Shown piece by piece: positions 1 through 8,486 of a stretch of 64,000 bases of DNA (the stretch's first letter is position 1; the number at the start of each line of letters is the position of its first letter). The notes under the pieces were generated by a model. The model was not told the DNA's origin. It saw only the letters and a program-made list of their open reading frames with translations, and did not search any database. The DNA lies in contig JBHYDC010000017.1 in the NCBI GenBank assembly GCA_051861205.1, forward strand, positions 1 to 64,000, read 5' to 3'. This DNA is from JBHYDC01 sp051861205 (GTDB taxonomy: Bacteria > Pseudomonadota > Alphaproteobacteria > Rhizobiales > Pleomorphomonadaceae). Both the position numbers and the translations under genes were made by a program.

Positions 1-422
1 GAGAGGCGGCCGCTTTCGAGGACATGGCGCGGCGGTGGCCGGCGGCGGTGTATCGGGAGGATCCGGCGGTGACTGCGCCCTATGCAGCGCGGATTTTCGA
101 TCCGGCGGCGTGGGCGGTGGGGCGGCCGCTGCGGCTTGTGTTCATCGGGAGCGATTTCGAGGTGCGCGTCTGGGAGACGCTGCTCCGGATCCCGCTTGGC
201 AAGGCGACGACCTATTCCGACATCGCCCGCCATATCGGCAACCCCAAGGCCGCGCGGGCGGTGGGCGCGGCGGTGGGGCGAAACCCGATTTCCTTCGTGG
301 TGCCGTGCCACCGCGTGCTTGGACGCGGCGGCGATCTATGCGGCTACCACTGGGGGCTCACCCGCAAGAAGGCGATCCTCGGGTGGGAGACCGGGCTGGC
401 ATCCCGTCTGCGTGGCGGGTGA
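1..422 (+). CDS. Methylated-DNA--protein-cysteine methyltransferase, 5'-truncated (Ada/Ogt C-terminal domain)
   Basis: The frame is open from the first bases of the window, so the true start lies upstream. The visible 130 or so residues form the methyltransferase domain: a helix-turn-helix-like stretch (WETLLRIPLGKATTYSDIA), then the acceptor-cysteine motif PCHRV near base 303 and the GYHWGLTRKKAIL segment. It transfers alkyl groups from O6-alkylguanine onto its own Cys. The residues before the first ATG (24) also look coding, and GYxWG is typical of Ada-type proteins, so a bifunctional Ada regulator is possible. It is convergent with gpmA. Confidence 0.88.
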   Translation, partial: EAAAFEDMARRWPAAVYREDPAVTAPYAARIFDPAAWAVGRPLRLVFIGSDFEVRVWETLLRIPLGKATTYSDIARHIGNPKAARAVGAAVGRNPISFVVPCHRVLGRGGDLCGYHWGLTRKKAILGWETGLASRLRGG

Positions 423-471
423 GGGCCCGTTAGACGCCGCTCCGCTTACGCGCTTGGCCTTTCTTTGACGC

Positions 472-1092
472 TTACGCGTCTAGCACTTGCTTGGACGCGA
501 TGCTGCCGTCTTCGTTGAGGTGGTAGACGATGGGAACGCCGGTGCCGAGTTCGCGCGCGACGATCTCCTCGCCGGTCAGGCCCTCAAGGTCCATGATCAG
601 CGCGCGCAGCGAATTGCCGTGGGCGGCGACGAGAACGCGCTCGCCTTTCAGGACGCGCGGCAGAATCTCCTGCTTGAAATAGGGCAGAACGCGCTCGGCC
701 GTGTTCTTCAGGCTTTCCCCGCCGGGCGGGGGAATGTCGAAGGAGCGGCGCCAGACGTGAACCTGCTCCTCGCCCCATTTGGCGCGGGCATCATCCTTGT
801 TGAGGCCGGTCAGCTCGCCGTAGTCGCGCTCGTTTAGCGCCTGATCGCGGATGGTGGCGAGATCGCTCTGGCCGATGCCGTCGAGGATGATCTTGCAGGT
901 GCGCTGGGCACGCGACAGGTCCGACGTGTAGGCGACGTCGAAGGAAAGGCCGAGCGCCTTGAGTTTCGCCGCCGCCGCGCTTGCCTCGGCGACGCCCTGC
1001 GCGGTCAAGTCCGGATCCTTCCAGCCGGTGAAGAGATTGAGAAGGTTCCATTCGCTCTGGCCGTGGCGGACGAGGACGAGAAGGCGGGTCAT
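472..1092 (-). CDS. gpmA: 2,3-bisphosphoglycerate-dependent phosphoglycerate mutase
   Basis: Interconverts 3- and 2-phosphoglycerate in cytosolic glycolysis/gluconeogenesis. The 206-residue protein has the phosphohistidine motif LVRHGQSEWN at residues 7-16, the catalytic Glu in NERDYGELTG, and the second His in AAHGNSLRAL. Its length is normal for the alphaproteobacterial dPGM form. An AGGGAG ribosome site lies about 11 nt upstream of the ATG. It follows dapB by 33 nt on the same strand, so the two are probably co-transcribed. Confidence 0.95.
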   Translation of the reverse strand: MTRLLVLVRHGQSEWNLLNLFTGWKDPDLTAQGVAEASAAAAKLKALGLSFDVAYTSDLSRAQRTCKIILDGIGQSDLATIRDQALNERDYGELTGLNKDDARAKWGEEQVHVWRRSFDIPPPGGESLKNTAERVLPYFKQEILPRVLKGERVLVAAHGNSLRALIMDLEGLTGEEIVARELGTGVPIVYHLNEDGSIASKQVLDA

Positions 1093-1125
1093 GGGATCGA
1101 AAACTCCCTCATGGAGATGAAAACG

Positions 1126-1938
1126 TCAGTCGGAGAGGCCGAGAACATCGGCCATGGAATAGCGTCCGGGCGACCGGCCGCGCGCCCATAAGGCGGCCCG
1201 AACGGCGCCGGTGGCAAAGAGCGCGCGGTCTTCGGCCTTGTGGGAAAGCTCGATGCGCTCGCCGGCGCCGGCGAACATGACGGTGTGGTCGCCGACGACG
1301 GAGCCGCCGCGCAAGGCGGCAACGCCGATCGGGCCCTCCGGCCGGGGGCCGGTGTGGCCGTCGCGGCTGCGGACGGAGACGGCATCGAGATCGACGGTGC
1401 GTCCGGCGGCGGCGGCTTGCCCAAGAAGAAGCGCGGTGCCGGACGGGGCGTCGACCTTGTGGCGGTGGTGCATTTCGAGGATTTCGATGTCGAACTCGGG
1501 GCCGAGCGCGGCTGCCGCGCGCTTCACGAGGGCGGCGAGAAGATTCACGCCGACGCTCATGTTGCCGGATTTGACGACGACCGCGTGACGGGCGGCTGCG
1601 TCGATCGCCGCTTCGTCGTCGGCCGTGCACCCAGTGGTGCCGATGATGTGGACGATGCGGGCCTGGGCAGCGAGTTCGGCGAAGTGGCGGGTGGCGGCGG
1701 GCGTGGTGAAATCGAGGATGCCGTCGGCGTGGAGAACGGCGGCAAGCGCGTCCGACGTCACGGGAACGCTGATCGGGGAGAGCCCGGCCAGGGTGCCGGC
1801 ATCGGCGCCGATCTGCGGAGAATCGGCGCGCTCGATCGCGGCGTGGACGACCGCGCCGGGGGTGGCCGCGATGGCTTTGACCAGCGCGCGGCCCATCCGG
1901 CCGCCCGCGCCCACCACGACGAGCTTCATATCCGCCAT
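1126..1938 (-). CDS. dapB: 4-hydroxy-tetrahydrodipicolinate reductase
   Basis: NAD(P)H-dependent step of the diaminopimelate/lysine pathway. The N-terminal Rossmann motif is VGAGGRMGRALV. The signature ILEMHHRHKVDAPSGTA holds the catalytic His pair and Lys. I place the start at 1938 (MADMKL) because GGGAG lies about 10 nt upstream. The frame is open to 1986, but that would add 16 residues with no family support. About 270 residues, normal length. It is first in a dapB-gpmA pair. Confidence 0.94.
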   Translation of the reverse strand: MADMKLVVVGAGGRMGRALVKAIAATPGAVVHAAIERADSPQIGADAGTLAGLSPISVPVTSDALAAVLHADGILDFTTPAATRHFAELAAQARIVHIIGTTGCTADDEAAIDAAARHAVVVKSGNMSVGVNLLAALVKRAAAALGPEFDIEILEMHHRHKVDAPSGTALLLGQAAAAGRTVDLDAVSVRSRDGHTGPRPEGPIGVAALRGGSVVGDHTVMFAGAGERIELSHKAEDRALFATGAVRAALWARGRSPGRYSMADVLGLSD

Positions 1939-2037
1939 TGCTGTCGATGCTCCCGGCTCGATCTCAACCGCCGTATAGCAGGGCATCGCCGCGCCCGAAA
2001 GCGCCGCTTCGCGGCAGAATGAGGCGAAAGACCGGCA

Positions 2038-2805
2038 TCAGGACGCGATGCCTTCGATGGCGGCGAGGATGCGGGCGATGTCGTCCGGCCGGGCGAGACG
2101 GTGATCGCCGTCCTTGATGAGCGTCATCACCACGTCGTCGTGGACGAAATGGTCGACCAGGAGCAGGGCGTGGCTGTGCGGAACGTCCGGATCGCGCATG
2201 CCCTGGATGATGTGGACGGGTGCGTCGAGGCGGATGTCGCGGTCGAGGATGAGGTGATGCCGGGCCTCGTCGAGGAAGGCGCGGGTGATGATGGTCGGCT
2301 CGGGCGAGTAGGCGCTTTCGAGTTCGACCCGGCCGATGGTTTCGAGCTGGCTGCGCATGCGGGCGGAGAAGGCCGGGATCATCAGCCGCTCGGTGAAATC
2401 GGGCGCGGGGGCGATCAAGACGAGCCCGGCGATGCGGTCGGCCTCGCCGCGAAAGGCGAGGGCTTGGGCGAGCAAGAGCGCGATCCAGCCGCCCATCGAC
2501 GAGCCGACGAGGATGGTGGGTCCGGGGCAATAGTGCTCCAGGACGGCCGTTGCCTCCTCCAGCCAATGGCCGATGGTGCCGTCGGTGAAGGATCCACCGG
2601 ATGCGCCATGGCCGGAATAGTCGAACCGGACGATGTGACGCCCGTGCGTGCGGCCCCAGGCGGCGACGGCCTCGGCCTTCGATCCGGTCATCTCGGATTT
2701 GAACCCGCCGAGCCAGAGCACGCTTGGCGACGCGCCCTCGTCCACAAGCAGGGCGATCCGCCGTTTGTCCGGTCCGACGCCCATAAACTCTTGCCGGCTT
2801 GTCAT
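2038..2805 (-). CDS. Alpha/beta hydrolase (carboxylesterase-like)
   Basis: A 255-residue serine hydrolase of unknown substrate. The nucleophile elbow is GSSMGG (Ser about 103), preceded by a FDYSGHGASGG strand-loop. The likely acid is Asp in GMRDPDVPH (about 205) and the likely base is His in KDGDHRLARPDD (about 237). The pattern resembles short ABHD10/palmitoyl-thioesterase-like bacterial hydrolases. There is no signal peptide, so it is probably cytosolic. It is transcribed toward dapB with a 99-nt gap and may share that transcript. Confidence 0.8.
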   Translation of the reverse strand: MTSRQEFMGVGPDKRRIALLVDEGASPSVLWLGGFKSEMTGSKAEAVAAWGRTHGRHIVRFDYSGHGASGGSFTDGTIGHWLEEATAVLEHYCPGPTILVGSSMGGWIALLLAQALAFRGEADRIAGLVLIAPAPDFTERLMIPAFSARMRSQLETIGRVELESAYSPEPTIITRAFLDEARHHLILDRDIRLDAPVHIIQGMRDPDVPHSHALLLVDHFVHDDVVMTLIKDGDHRLARPDDIARILAAIEGIAS

Positions 2806-2946
2806 CGTTGGCGTCCCCAGGGGATTGCTAGGTGGTCAGGCTATAGCGAAGCTGGGGGGGATGGAAAAGACACCGCTTACGGCGGTGCCCTTGCCCTCGC
2901 TTTATGGTGGGCGCAGGATGAGCTGAATAAAATGGGGAGAACTGTG

Positions 2947-3720
2947 ATGGCGTTCGGGTCTTTCTTCAAAGCGGCCGTGCTGGCGATCGCGGTCAGCGGG
3001 TTTGGGGTGGCGGGAGCGGCGGCAAAGGATTGGTCGCAGGTCCGCATCGCGACCGAGGGGGCGTATCCGCCGTTCAATTTCGTGGATCCCGATGGCACGT
3101 TGAAAGGGTTCGACGTGGAGATCGCGATGGCGCTCTGCGAAAAGATGGGCGCGACATGCACTTTGGTGGCGCAGGACTGGGACGGCATTATTCCAGCCCT
3201 GCTCGCGGGCAAGTTCGACGCGATCGTGGCCTCCATGACGATCACCGAGGAACGCAAGCAGACGGTGGACTTCACCGATCGCTACTATCGCACCCCGCTG
3301 GCGGTGATCGGCAGGAAGGATATGCCCGAGGATGTGTCGCCGGAGGCGCTGAAGGGCAAGATGCTGGGCGCGCAGTCTTCGACCACGCAGGCCGCTTACG
3401 CCGAGGAGAACTATCAAGCGGCGGGCGCCGAGCTGATGCTCTATCCGACGCAGGATGATGCGAACCTCGATCTGGCGGCCGGGCGGCTGGACGGCATTGT
3501 GGGCGACAAGTTCGTGGTGATGGAGTGGCTGAAGAACGACGGCAAAGACTGCTGCAAGCTTTTGGGCGATGCGCCCAACACCACCTCCGACACCGGTATC
3601 GCGGTGCGCAAGGAAGACCAGGACCTGAAGGAAAAGCTCAACGCGGCGATCAAGGCCATTCGCGACGACGGGACCTATGACAAGATCCGGGCGAAATACT
3701 TCGACTTCGACATTTTTTGA
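2947..3720 (+). CDS. Periplasmic amino-acid ABC transporter substrate-binding protein
   Basis: A 257-residue type 2 periplasmic binding protein. Residues 1-26 form a Sec signal peptide ending in GAAA. The mature part begins with the family hallmark IATEGAYPPFNF, followed by GFDVEIAMALCEKMG and MTITEERKQTVDFT, typical of the Lys/Arg/Orn/His (HisJ/ArgT) subfamily. GGGGAGA six nt upstream supports the ATG at 2947. No permease or ATPase gene is adjacent, so it must work with components encoded elsewhere. The next gene is an amino-acid oxidase. Confidence 0.88.
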   Translation: MAFGSFFKAAVLAIAVSGFGVAGAAAKDWSQVRIATEGAYPPFNFVDPDGTLKGFDVEIAMALCEKMGATCTLVAQDWDGIIPALLAGKFDAIVASMTITEERKQTVDFTDRYYRTPLAVIGRKDMPEDVSPEALKGKMLGAQSSTTQAAYAEENYQAAGAELMLYPTQDDANLDLAAGRLDGIVGDKFVVMEWLKNDGKDCCKLLGDAPNTTSDTGIAVRKEDQDLKEKLNAAIKAIRDDGTYDKIRAKYFDFDIF

Positions 3721-3768
3721 GCGTCGCCGGCAGATATCGCCCCCGCGCTTTTCAGGCTTTCGGTCGAC

Positions 3769-5025
3769 ATGAAAACCTATGACGCAATCGTGCTGGGCGC
3801 CGGCATCGTCGGCGTTTCGGCGGCACTGCATCTCGCCATGCGGGGGCGGAGCGTGCTGCTGGTGGACAGGCGGGGGCCGGGCGAGGAGACGAGCCACGGC
3901 AATGCGGGGCTGATCGAGCGATCGAGCGTGGTGCCCTATGCGTTTCCGCGCAATTTTTGGAAGCTGGCACGCTACGGGCTGAACCGGGAGAGCGATGCGG
4001 CCTATCATCTGGCGTTCATGCCGCGTCTGGCGGGATGGCTCCTGAGTTACTGGCGGCATTCCGCGCCGGAGCGGCTGGCGGATGCGAGCGCGGCGATGTT
4101 GCCGCTGATCGAACGCAGCGTGATCGAGCATGACGCGCTGACGGCCGATGCGGGGACGGGGCCGCTGCTGGTTCGGCGCGGGTGGATCGAGCTTTTCAAG
4201 TCCGGGCGCTCGTTCGCCAAGGGTTCGGCGGAAGCGGCGGATCTGAAGCGGTTCGGGCTTGCCTTCGAGGTGCTGGACCGGGAGGCTTTGCGCGAGCGGG
4301 AACCAGCGCTCGGCGATGGGCTGGTTGGCGGCGTGCACTGGATCGATCCGGTTTCGGTGTCGGATCCGGGTGCCTTGACGAAGGCCTATGCGGCGCTGTT
4401 CGAGCGGCGCGGCGGAACCATTGCGATTGGTGACGCCGGTAGCCTGCGACAAGCGGGGCCGCGGCTCTGGACTGTCATGACCGAGGCCGGCGAAGCGGCG
4501 GCGAGCGATGTGGTGGTGGCGCTGGGTGCGTGGTCCGACACGGTGTTTCGGCCCCTCGGATACCGCATCCCGCTGGCGGTGAAGCGCGGGTATCACATGC
4601 ATTACGAGCCGGCAGGAGGCAATGCCGGGCTGACGCGGCCGGTGGTGGATGTGGCGGGCGGCTATGTCTTGGCGCCGATGACGCGCGGTATTCGGCTGAC
4701 GACTGGCGTGGAATTCGCCGACAGGGATGCGCCGCCCTCGCCCGTGCAACTCGGCCGGGCGGAGGCGATGGCGCGTGCGCTGCTGCCGCTTGGTCGGCGG
4801 CTCGATCCGGAACCGTGGATGGGCCGGCGGCCGGCCTTGCCGGATATGCGGCCGGTGATCGGACCCGCGCCGCGCCATCCCGGGCTCTGGTTTGCCTTCG
4901 GCCATGCACACCATGGATTGACGCTGGGGCCCGTAACGGGCCGGCTCTTGGCGGAGATGATCACGGGCGAGCCGACAGTCGTTGATCCCGCGCCTTATGC
5001 GATGACGCGCTTCGCCGGGGCTTGA
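3769..5025 (+). CDS. D-amino-acid dehydrogenase-like FAD-dependent oxidoreductase
   Basis: 418 residues of the DAO/DadA fold. The FAD-binding GAGIVGVSAALHLAMRG motif starts at residue 9, and the C-terminal FAD contact region is GLWFAFGHAHHGLTLGPVTG. Members oxidatively deaminate D-amino acids or related secondary amines at the membrane; the actual substrate is not determined. It lies 48 nt after the amino-acid binding protein, so uptake and oxidation of the same compound is a reasonable inference. The gene symbol is withheld because DadA, SoxB-like and other paralogs are hard to separate by eye. Confidence 0.82.
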   Translation: MKTYDAIVLGAGIVGVSAALHLAMRGRSVLLVDRRGPGEETSHGNAGLIERSSVVPYAFPRNFWKLARYGLNRESDAAYHLAFMPRLAGWLLSYWRHSAPERLADASAAMLPLIERSVIEHDALTADAGTGPLLVRRGWIELFKSGRSFAKGSAEAADLKRFGLAFEVLDREALREREPALGDGLVGGVHWIDPVSVSDPGALTKAYAALFERRGGTIAIGDAGSLRQAGPRLWTVMTEAGEAAASDVVVALGAWSDTVFRPLGYRIPLAVKRGYHMHYEPAGGNAGLTRPVVDVAGGYVLAPMTRGIRLTTGVEFADRDAPPSPVQLGRAEAMARALLPLGRRLDPEPWMGRRPALPDMRPVIGPAPRHPGLWFAFGHAHHGLTLGPVTGRLLAEMITGEPTVVDPAPYAMTRFAGA

Positions 5026-5102
5026 CGCGGTATGTGCCTGAAGAGGAAGAGGGGTGATGCGGGCTGCGCCGGCGGTGGGGCCGCAGCCCGCGACCCGCAT
5101 CG

Positions 5103-5501
5103 TCAGGCGGCGGAGGGCATGGCGGTCGGGCGGGACCGGGAGGACAGGTTCGGCTCGCTCACTTCGGCCGCGGGCGAGACGGTTTCGCCGATGATCTCCG
5201 CGTTGATGTCGATGAGCCGCTGGACCTCGCTGGCATATTCGTCGGACGCCGCCCGCAGCCAGTCGCGCTGGATGGAAACGAATTCTTCCATGGACTTGGC
5301 CCGCACCAGGGCCTCGAAGGTGGTGCGGTTGTGGTCCATCCGATCGGCCATGAAGCTGCGCATCTCTTCCGTCATCTTCATGAGGCCGCGCGTGTAGTTG
5401 GTGCCGACGGCGGTGGCTTGGCTCACGAAGGCGCGCCCCTGGCTGCTGCCGGGGACGTCCTTGGTGGTGCGTGAATCATGGATATGGGTCTTGCTCGTCA
5501 T
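5103..5501 (-). CDS. Phasin family protein
   Basis: A 132-residue predominantly helical protein. The pattern YTRGLMKMTEEMRSFMADRM followed by FEALVRAKSMEEFVSIQRDWLR is the phasin_2 signature of proteins coating polyhydroxyalkanoate granules. The start at 5501 is preceded by GGAGAG at about 6-9 nt. The frame extends upstream to 5678, but those residues are proline-rich and unlike phasins. A single-gene unit facing left; no PHA synthase is in the window. Confidence 0.85.
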   Translation of the reverse strand: MTSKTHIHDSRTTKDVPGSSQGRAFVSQATAVGTNYTRGLMKMTEEMRSFMADRMDHNRTTFEALVRAKSMEEFVSIQRDWLRAASDEYASEVQRLIDINAEIIGETVSPAAEVSEPNLSSRSRPTAMPSAA

Positions 5502-5885
5502 GGCTGCCTCTCCGACTTTTCCGATTTTCTTGCCCCTGCCCCACGTGCCGGTGTCGCCTAATTCACCGGCGACATATTCAAACCTGAAAATGTGCTGCGC
5601 ATGTATCAGTAGAGGTGCGTAGGGTGCCGCAGGCCGGGGCGTCGCGGTCTCGGGCGCAACGGGCTGAAGCAGGCCCATGGCCGCTAAGTCCTTGAGCGCG
5701 CGTCGATGAGGACTATCCGGCTTATCACCTTTAGGCGTAGGGGCTAAGTCTTTTGGCCTCTACTGAATCGGCGAAAAAAATCTCGTCCTGGGTCGCAGCA
5801 GGTGGCGGGGCACGGCGCGGGGTCGACAACGCGCGGAGCGGTGTTCGCGGGCGATTGCCGCCCGCGAAGGGTTCGGGCGGGAAAA
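5502..5885. other. Intergenic region between iolG-like gene and phasin
   Basis: 384 bases without a convincing gene. The right half (5844-5868) contains a 9-bp inverted repeat, TTCGCGGGC/GCCCGCGAA, with a 7-nt loop just past the stop of the leftward dehydrogenase gene. It has no T-run, so it is at best a weak or Rho-assisted terminator. The left half must carry the phasin promoter; no clear -35/-10 pair was found. Confidence 0.5.
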
Positions 5886-6884
5886 TCAGACGAGCGACAC
5901 GACGCGCTTTTCTCGGACGCTCAGGAGTGCGGCTTCGGCGATGAGAAGCGCTTTCAGGCCATCGTCGCCCGACGGCGTGAGGGGGCCTTGCCCGGCGATG
6001 GCTTTCAGGAAGGCGGCGATTTCGTTGGCGTATGCCTGGGTGTAGCGGGTCATGAAGAAATCGAGCAGCGGCTCGCGGCGGTAGCCTTCGGCATTCGCGA
6101 CCTCGACGGTGGTGGCGCGCATATTCTCGGCCGAGACAAGACCCTTGGAGCCGTGCACCTCGATGCGCTGGTCGTAGCCATAGGTGGCGCGGCGGGAGTT
6201 GGAGATTTGCGCGATCTTGCCCGACGCGGTGGTGAGGACGAGGGAGGCGCTGTCGAAATCGCCGAGGGCGCCGATCCTGGGATCGACGAGCACCGAGGCT
6301 GCCGCATAGACGGTGACGGGTTCCTCGCCGAGCAACCAGCGCGCCATGTCGAAGTCGTGGATCGTCATGTCGCGGAAGATGCCGCCGGACCGGGCGATAT
6401 AGTCGGCCGGAGGCGGGGCGGGGTCACGCGAGGTGATCTGCACGATCTCGACCGCGCCGATGGTGCCTGCATCGATCGCACCCCGCAGCGCGATGAAATT
6501 CGGATCGAAGCGGCGATTGAAGGCCAGCATCAGCTTGGCGCCGGTTTCCTCCACGACGGCGAGGCATTCGCGGACGCGGGCGATGGAAAGGTCGATCGGC
6601 TTTTCGCAGAAAATGGCTTTGCCGGCCCTGGCGGCCTGTTCGATCATGCCGGCGTGCAGGTCCGTTGGGGTGGTGATCAGCACGGCGTCGATGTCTGAGG
6701 CATTCATGATGGCGTCGACGCTGCGTACATCTGCACCATATTGCGATGCGATCGCCGCCGCGACCTGTGGGAGGGGATCGGCGACCGCGACGAGTTTGGC
6801 GCCCGGCGTGGTGGCGATGGCGTGGCCGTGAACCTTGCCGATGCGGCCGGCGCCGAGGAGTCCCAAATTCAAAGTCATCTTCAT
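5886..6884 (-). CDS. iolG: Inositol 2-dehydrogenase / Gfo-Idh-MocA oxidoreductase
   Basis: 332 residues. The N-terminal NAD-binding motif is LGLLGAGRIGKVHGHAIA, and the catalytic-region Lys is in IFCEKPIDLS (EKP motif, about residue 95). The second domain has GGIFRDMTIHDFDMARWLLGE with the catalytic Asp-His pair. This is the closest match to myo-inositol 2-dehydrogenases, which oxidize myo-inositol to scyllo-inosose. No other iol genes are near, so the exact sugar substrate remains inferred. Confidence 0.85.
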   Translation of the reverse strand: MKMTLNLGLLGAGRIGKVHGHAIATTPGAKLVAVADPLPQVAAAIASQYGADVRSVDAIMNASDIDAVLITTPTDLHAGMIEQAARAGKAIFCEKPIDLSIARVRECLAVVEETGAKLMLAFNRRFDPNFIALRGAIDAGTIGAVEIVQITSRDPAPPPADYIARSGGIFRDMTIHDFDMARWLLGEEPVTVYAAASVLVDPRIGALGDFDSASLVLTTASGKIAQISNSRRATYGYDQRIEVHGSKGLVSAENMRATTVEVANAEGYRREPLLDFFMTRYTQAYANEIAAFLKAIAGQGPLTPSGDDGLKALLIAEAALLSVREKRVVSLV

Positions 6885-7142
6885 CCTCGTTTGTCCGCCG
6901 TCGGTGTGCGGGGCTTGGCTTGGGGCACGCGCAATGGATTGCCTGATCGGCTTGGGCGTGGAAACTGCATGTCGGATCGCGCGCCCGTCAAGCCGTCTCG
7001 ACCGGCGTTGCCGGGATGATTTTTGATGAGACGGCGATGGCCGGCATGGCCGCGTGCTTTGATCGGCTCGTTCGAGCTTGGGGCGATGGTGCCCGCGTGA
7101 ACCGGCATGTTTTGCTAGGCGCGGTTTGGAACGGGGGGAGTG

Positions 7143-7679
7143 ATGGCTGTGGCTGCGTTCGACGTGAAGCCCCTCTCAGCGTCGGCGGCGACGCGGGTGA
7201 TGCTGATCGATCTGCTTATCCAGACGGTTGCCGAGGGCGGGTCGGTGAGTTTCATGCATCCGCTCGGCCGGGAACAGGCGGGGGCCTTCTGGGACGGGTC
7301 GCTGGCGGCGGCAGCGCGGGGCGAGCGGATCATTCTCGGTGCTTTTGACGGCGACGATTTGGTAGGAACTGTGACTTTGCTGCTGGACTGCCCGCCCAAC
7401 CAGCCGCACCGGGCCGAAATCGCCAAGATGATGACCCGGCCGGACCGCAGGGGCCAAGGGTTCGGAACGGCGCTAATGCGGGCGGCCGAGGCTCTGGCGG
7501 TGGCGCGCGGACGAACGCTGCTCGTGCTCGACACCGCGAGCGAGGGCGGAGCCGCCGGGCTCTATGAACGGCTGGGATTTGTGCGGGCCGGCGAGATTCC
7601 CGATTACGCCCTGAAGCCGCATGGCGGGCTGGCGGGCACGTTGATCTATTGGAAGCGTATTGGCGATGCGGCGCTTTGA
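7143..7679 (+). CDS. GNAT family N-acetyltransferase
   Basis: About 178 residues with a GNAT fold. The acetyl-CoA pyrophosphate-binding motif is DRRGQGFGTALMRAAE, and the C-terminal motif is GLYERLGFVRAGEIPDYAL. The acceptor substrate is unknown. Start is ambiguous: GTG at 7140 and ATG at 7143 are adjacent, both behind a GGGGGGAG purine run. The gene stands alone and diverges from the inositol dehydrogenase. Confidence 0.85.
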   Translation: MAVAAFDVKPLSASAATRVMLIDLLIQTVAEGGSVSFMHPLGREQAGAFWDGSLAAAARGERIILGAFDGDDLVGTVTLLLDCPPNQPHRAEIAKMMTRPDRRGQGFGTALMRAAEALAVARGRTLLVLDTASEGGAAGLYERLGFVRAGEIPDYALKPHGGLAGTLIYWKRIGDAAL

Positions 7680-7839
7680 CGGATGGGGCGCGGCGAGGGT
7701 TGGTTGCGGGGACGAGGCCTTTTCGGGTGAACTCTTGCGCCGGTTGATCCCGGCATTCGCGGCGGCGAACGAACAAGTGGAGCCGGGCGGCGTTTGAGGG
7801 CCGGAGTGGGGATGAAACCCCATGCGATGGAGGCCCTTG

Positions 7840-8130
7840 ATGTCCGAAGCCAAGATGACGACCGATCACGACGCCATTCGCAAGTGGACCGAAGAGCCTG
7901 GCGGCCGACCATCCTCCGTACATGTCACGCATAAGGGTGGCGAGACGGGAATCCTGCGGATCGATTTTCCCGGCCGTGGCGACGATAGCGCCCTGGATCC
8001 CATCGACTGGGATGAATTCTTCGAGAAATTCGAAAAGGAAAAACTAGCGTTCCTCTACCAGGAGACCACGAAAGACGGCTCGACCAGCCGGTTCTTCAAA
8101 TTCGTTCAGCGGGACGGCGTAGAAAACTGA
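7840..8130 (+). CDS. Conserved small acidic protein of unknown function
   Basis: A 96-residue soluble protein starting MSEAKMTTDHDAIRKWTEE, chosen because GGAGG lies 6 nt upstream of 7840. The pattern TTDHDxIRKW...ILRIDF...WDEFFEKFEKEKLAFLYQE is one I recognise from many alphaproteobacterial small proteins, sometimes mislabelled as glucan branching enzyme. No catalytic motif is visible and function is unknown. Rich in Asp, Glu and Lys, without signal peptide or membrane segment. Confidence 0.75.
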   Translation: MSEAKMTTDHDAIRKWTEEPGGRPSSVHVTHKGGETGILRIDFPGRGDDSALDPIDWDEFFEKFEKEKLAFLYQETTKDGSTSRFFKFVQRDGVEN

Positions 8131-8486
8131 GGCGGGTTCCGTTGGGTTGCCGGTTCTTGGCGTGGGCCGAGGGCCGACTCCTTCCCAGGTTGCACAAGAT
8201 TGCATGCGGATTTTCTAAAGAACTCGCAGGATAGTCTGAAATAGTGCATTTTTCTTAAACGAAAAACAGATGATCTTCAAACTCATTTAATGTATCAGTC
8301 ATACATTCTGAACGGGTGCCTTAGGCAGCGCTGTGTTTTTTGACCCTGCGGTGGATTGCTGACGGCGATCCCCTCCGAGACGCCGGTCGCCGAGTCTCCG
8401 GTGGCCGGCCAGGTCCCGCCTGATCCCCCCCGCGGATCGGCGGGACCGACCTTTTGTAGCGCCTATTTGTAACGCCTATATGCCGT
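8131..8486. other. Convergent intergenic region with AT-rich island
   Basis: 356 bases between convergent genes. Bases 8200-8310 are strikingly AT-rich compared with the surroundings, containing short A and T tracts and the dyad ATGTATCAGTCATACAT at about 8291. No hairpin with a clean T-run, RNA gene or supported reading frame was found. A 60-codon frame (8321-8503, minus) has no coding character. Confidence 0.4.

Noticed and set aside
2902..5100. 732-codon frame antisense to the binding-protein and oxidase genes
   Set aside because: No recognisable fold; both plus-strand genes are well supported.
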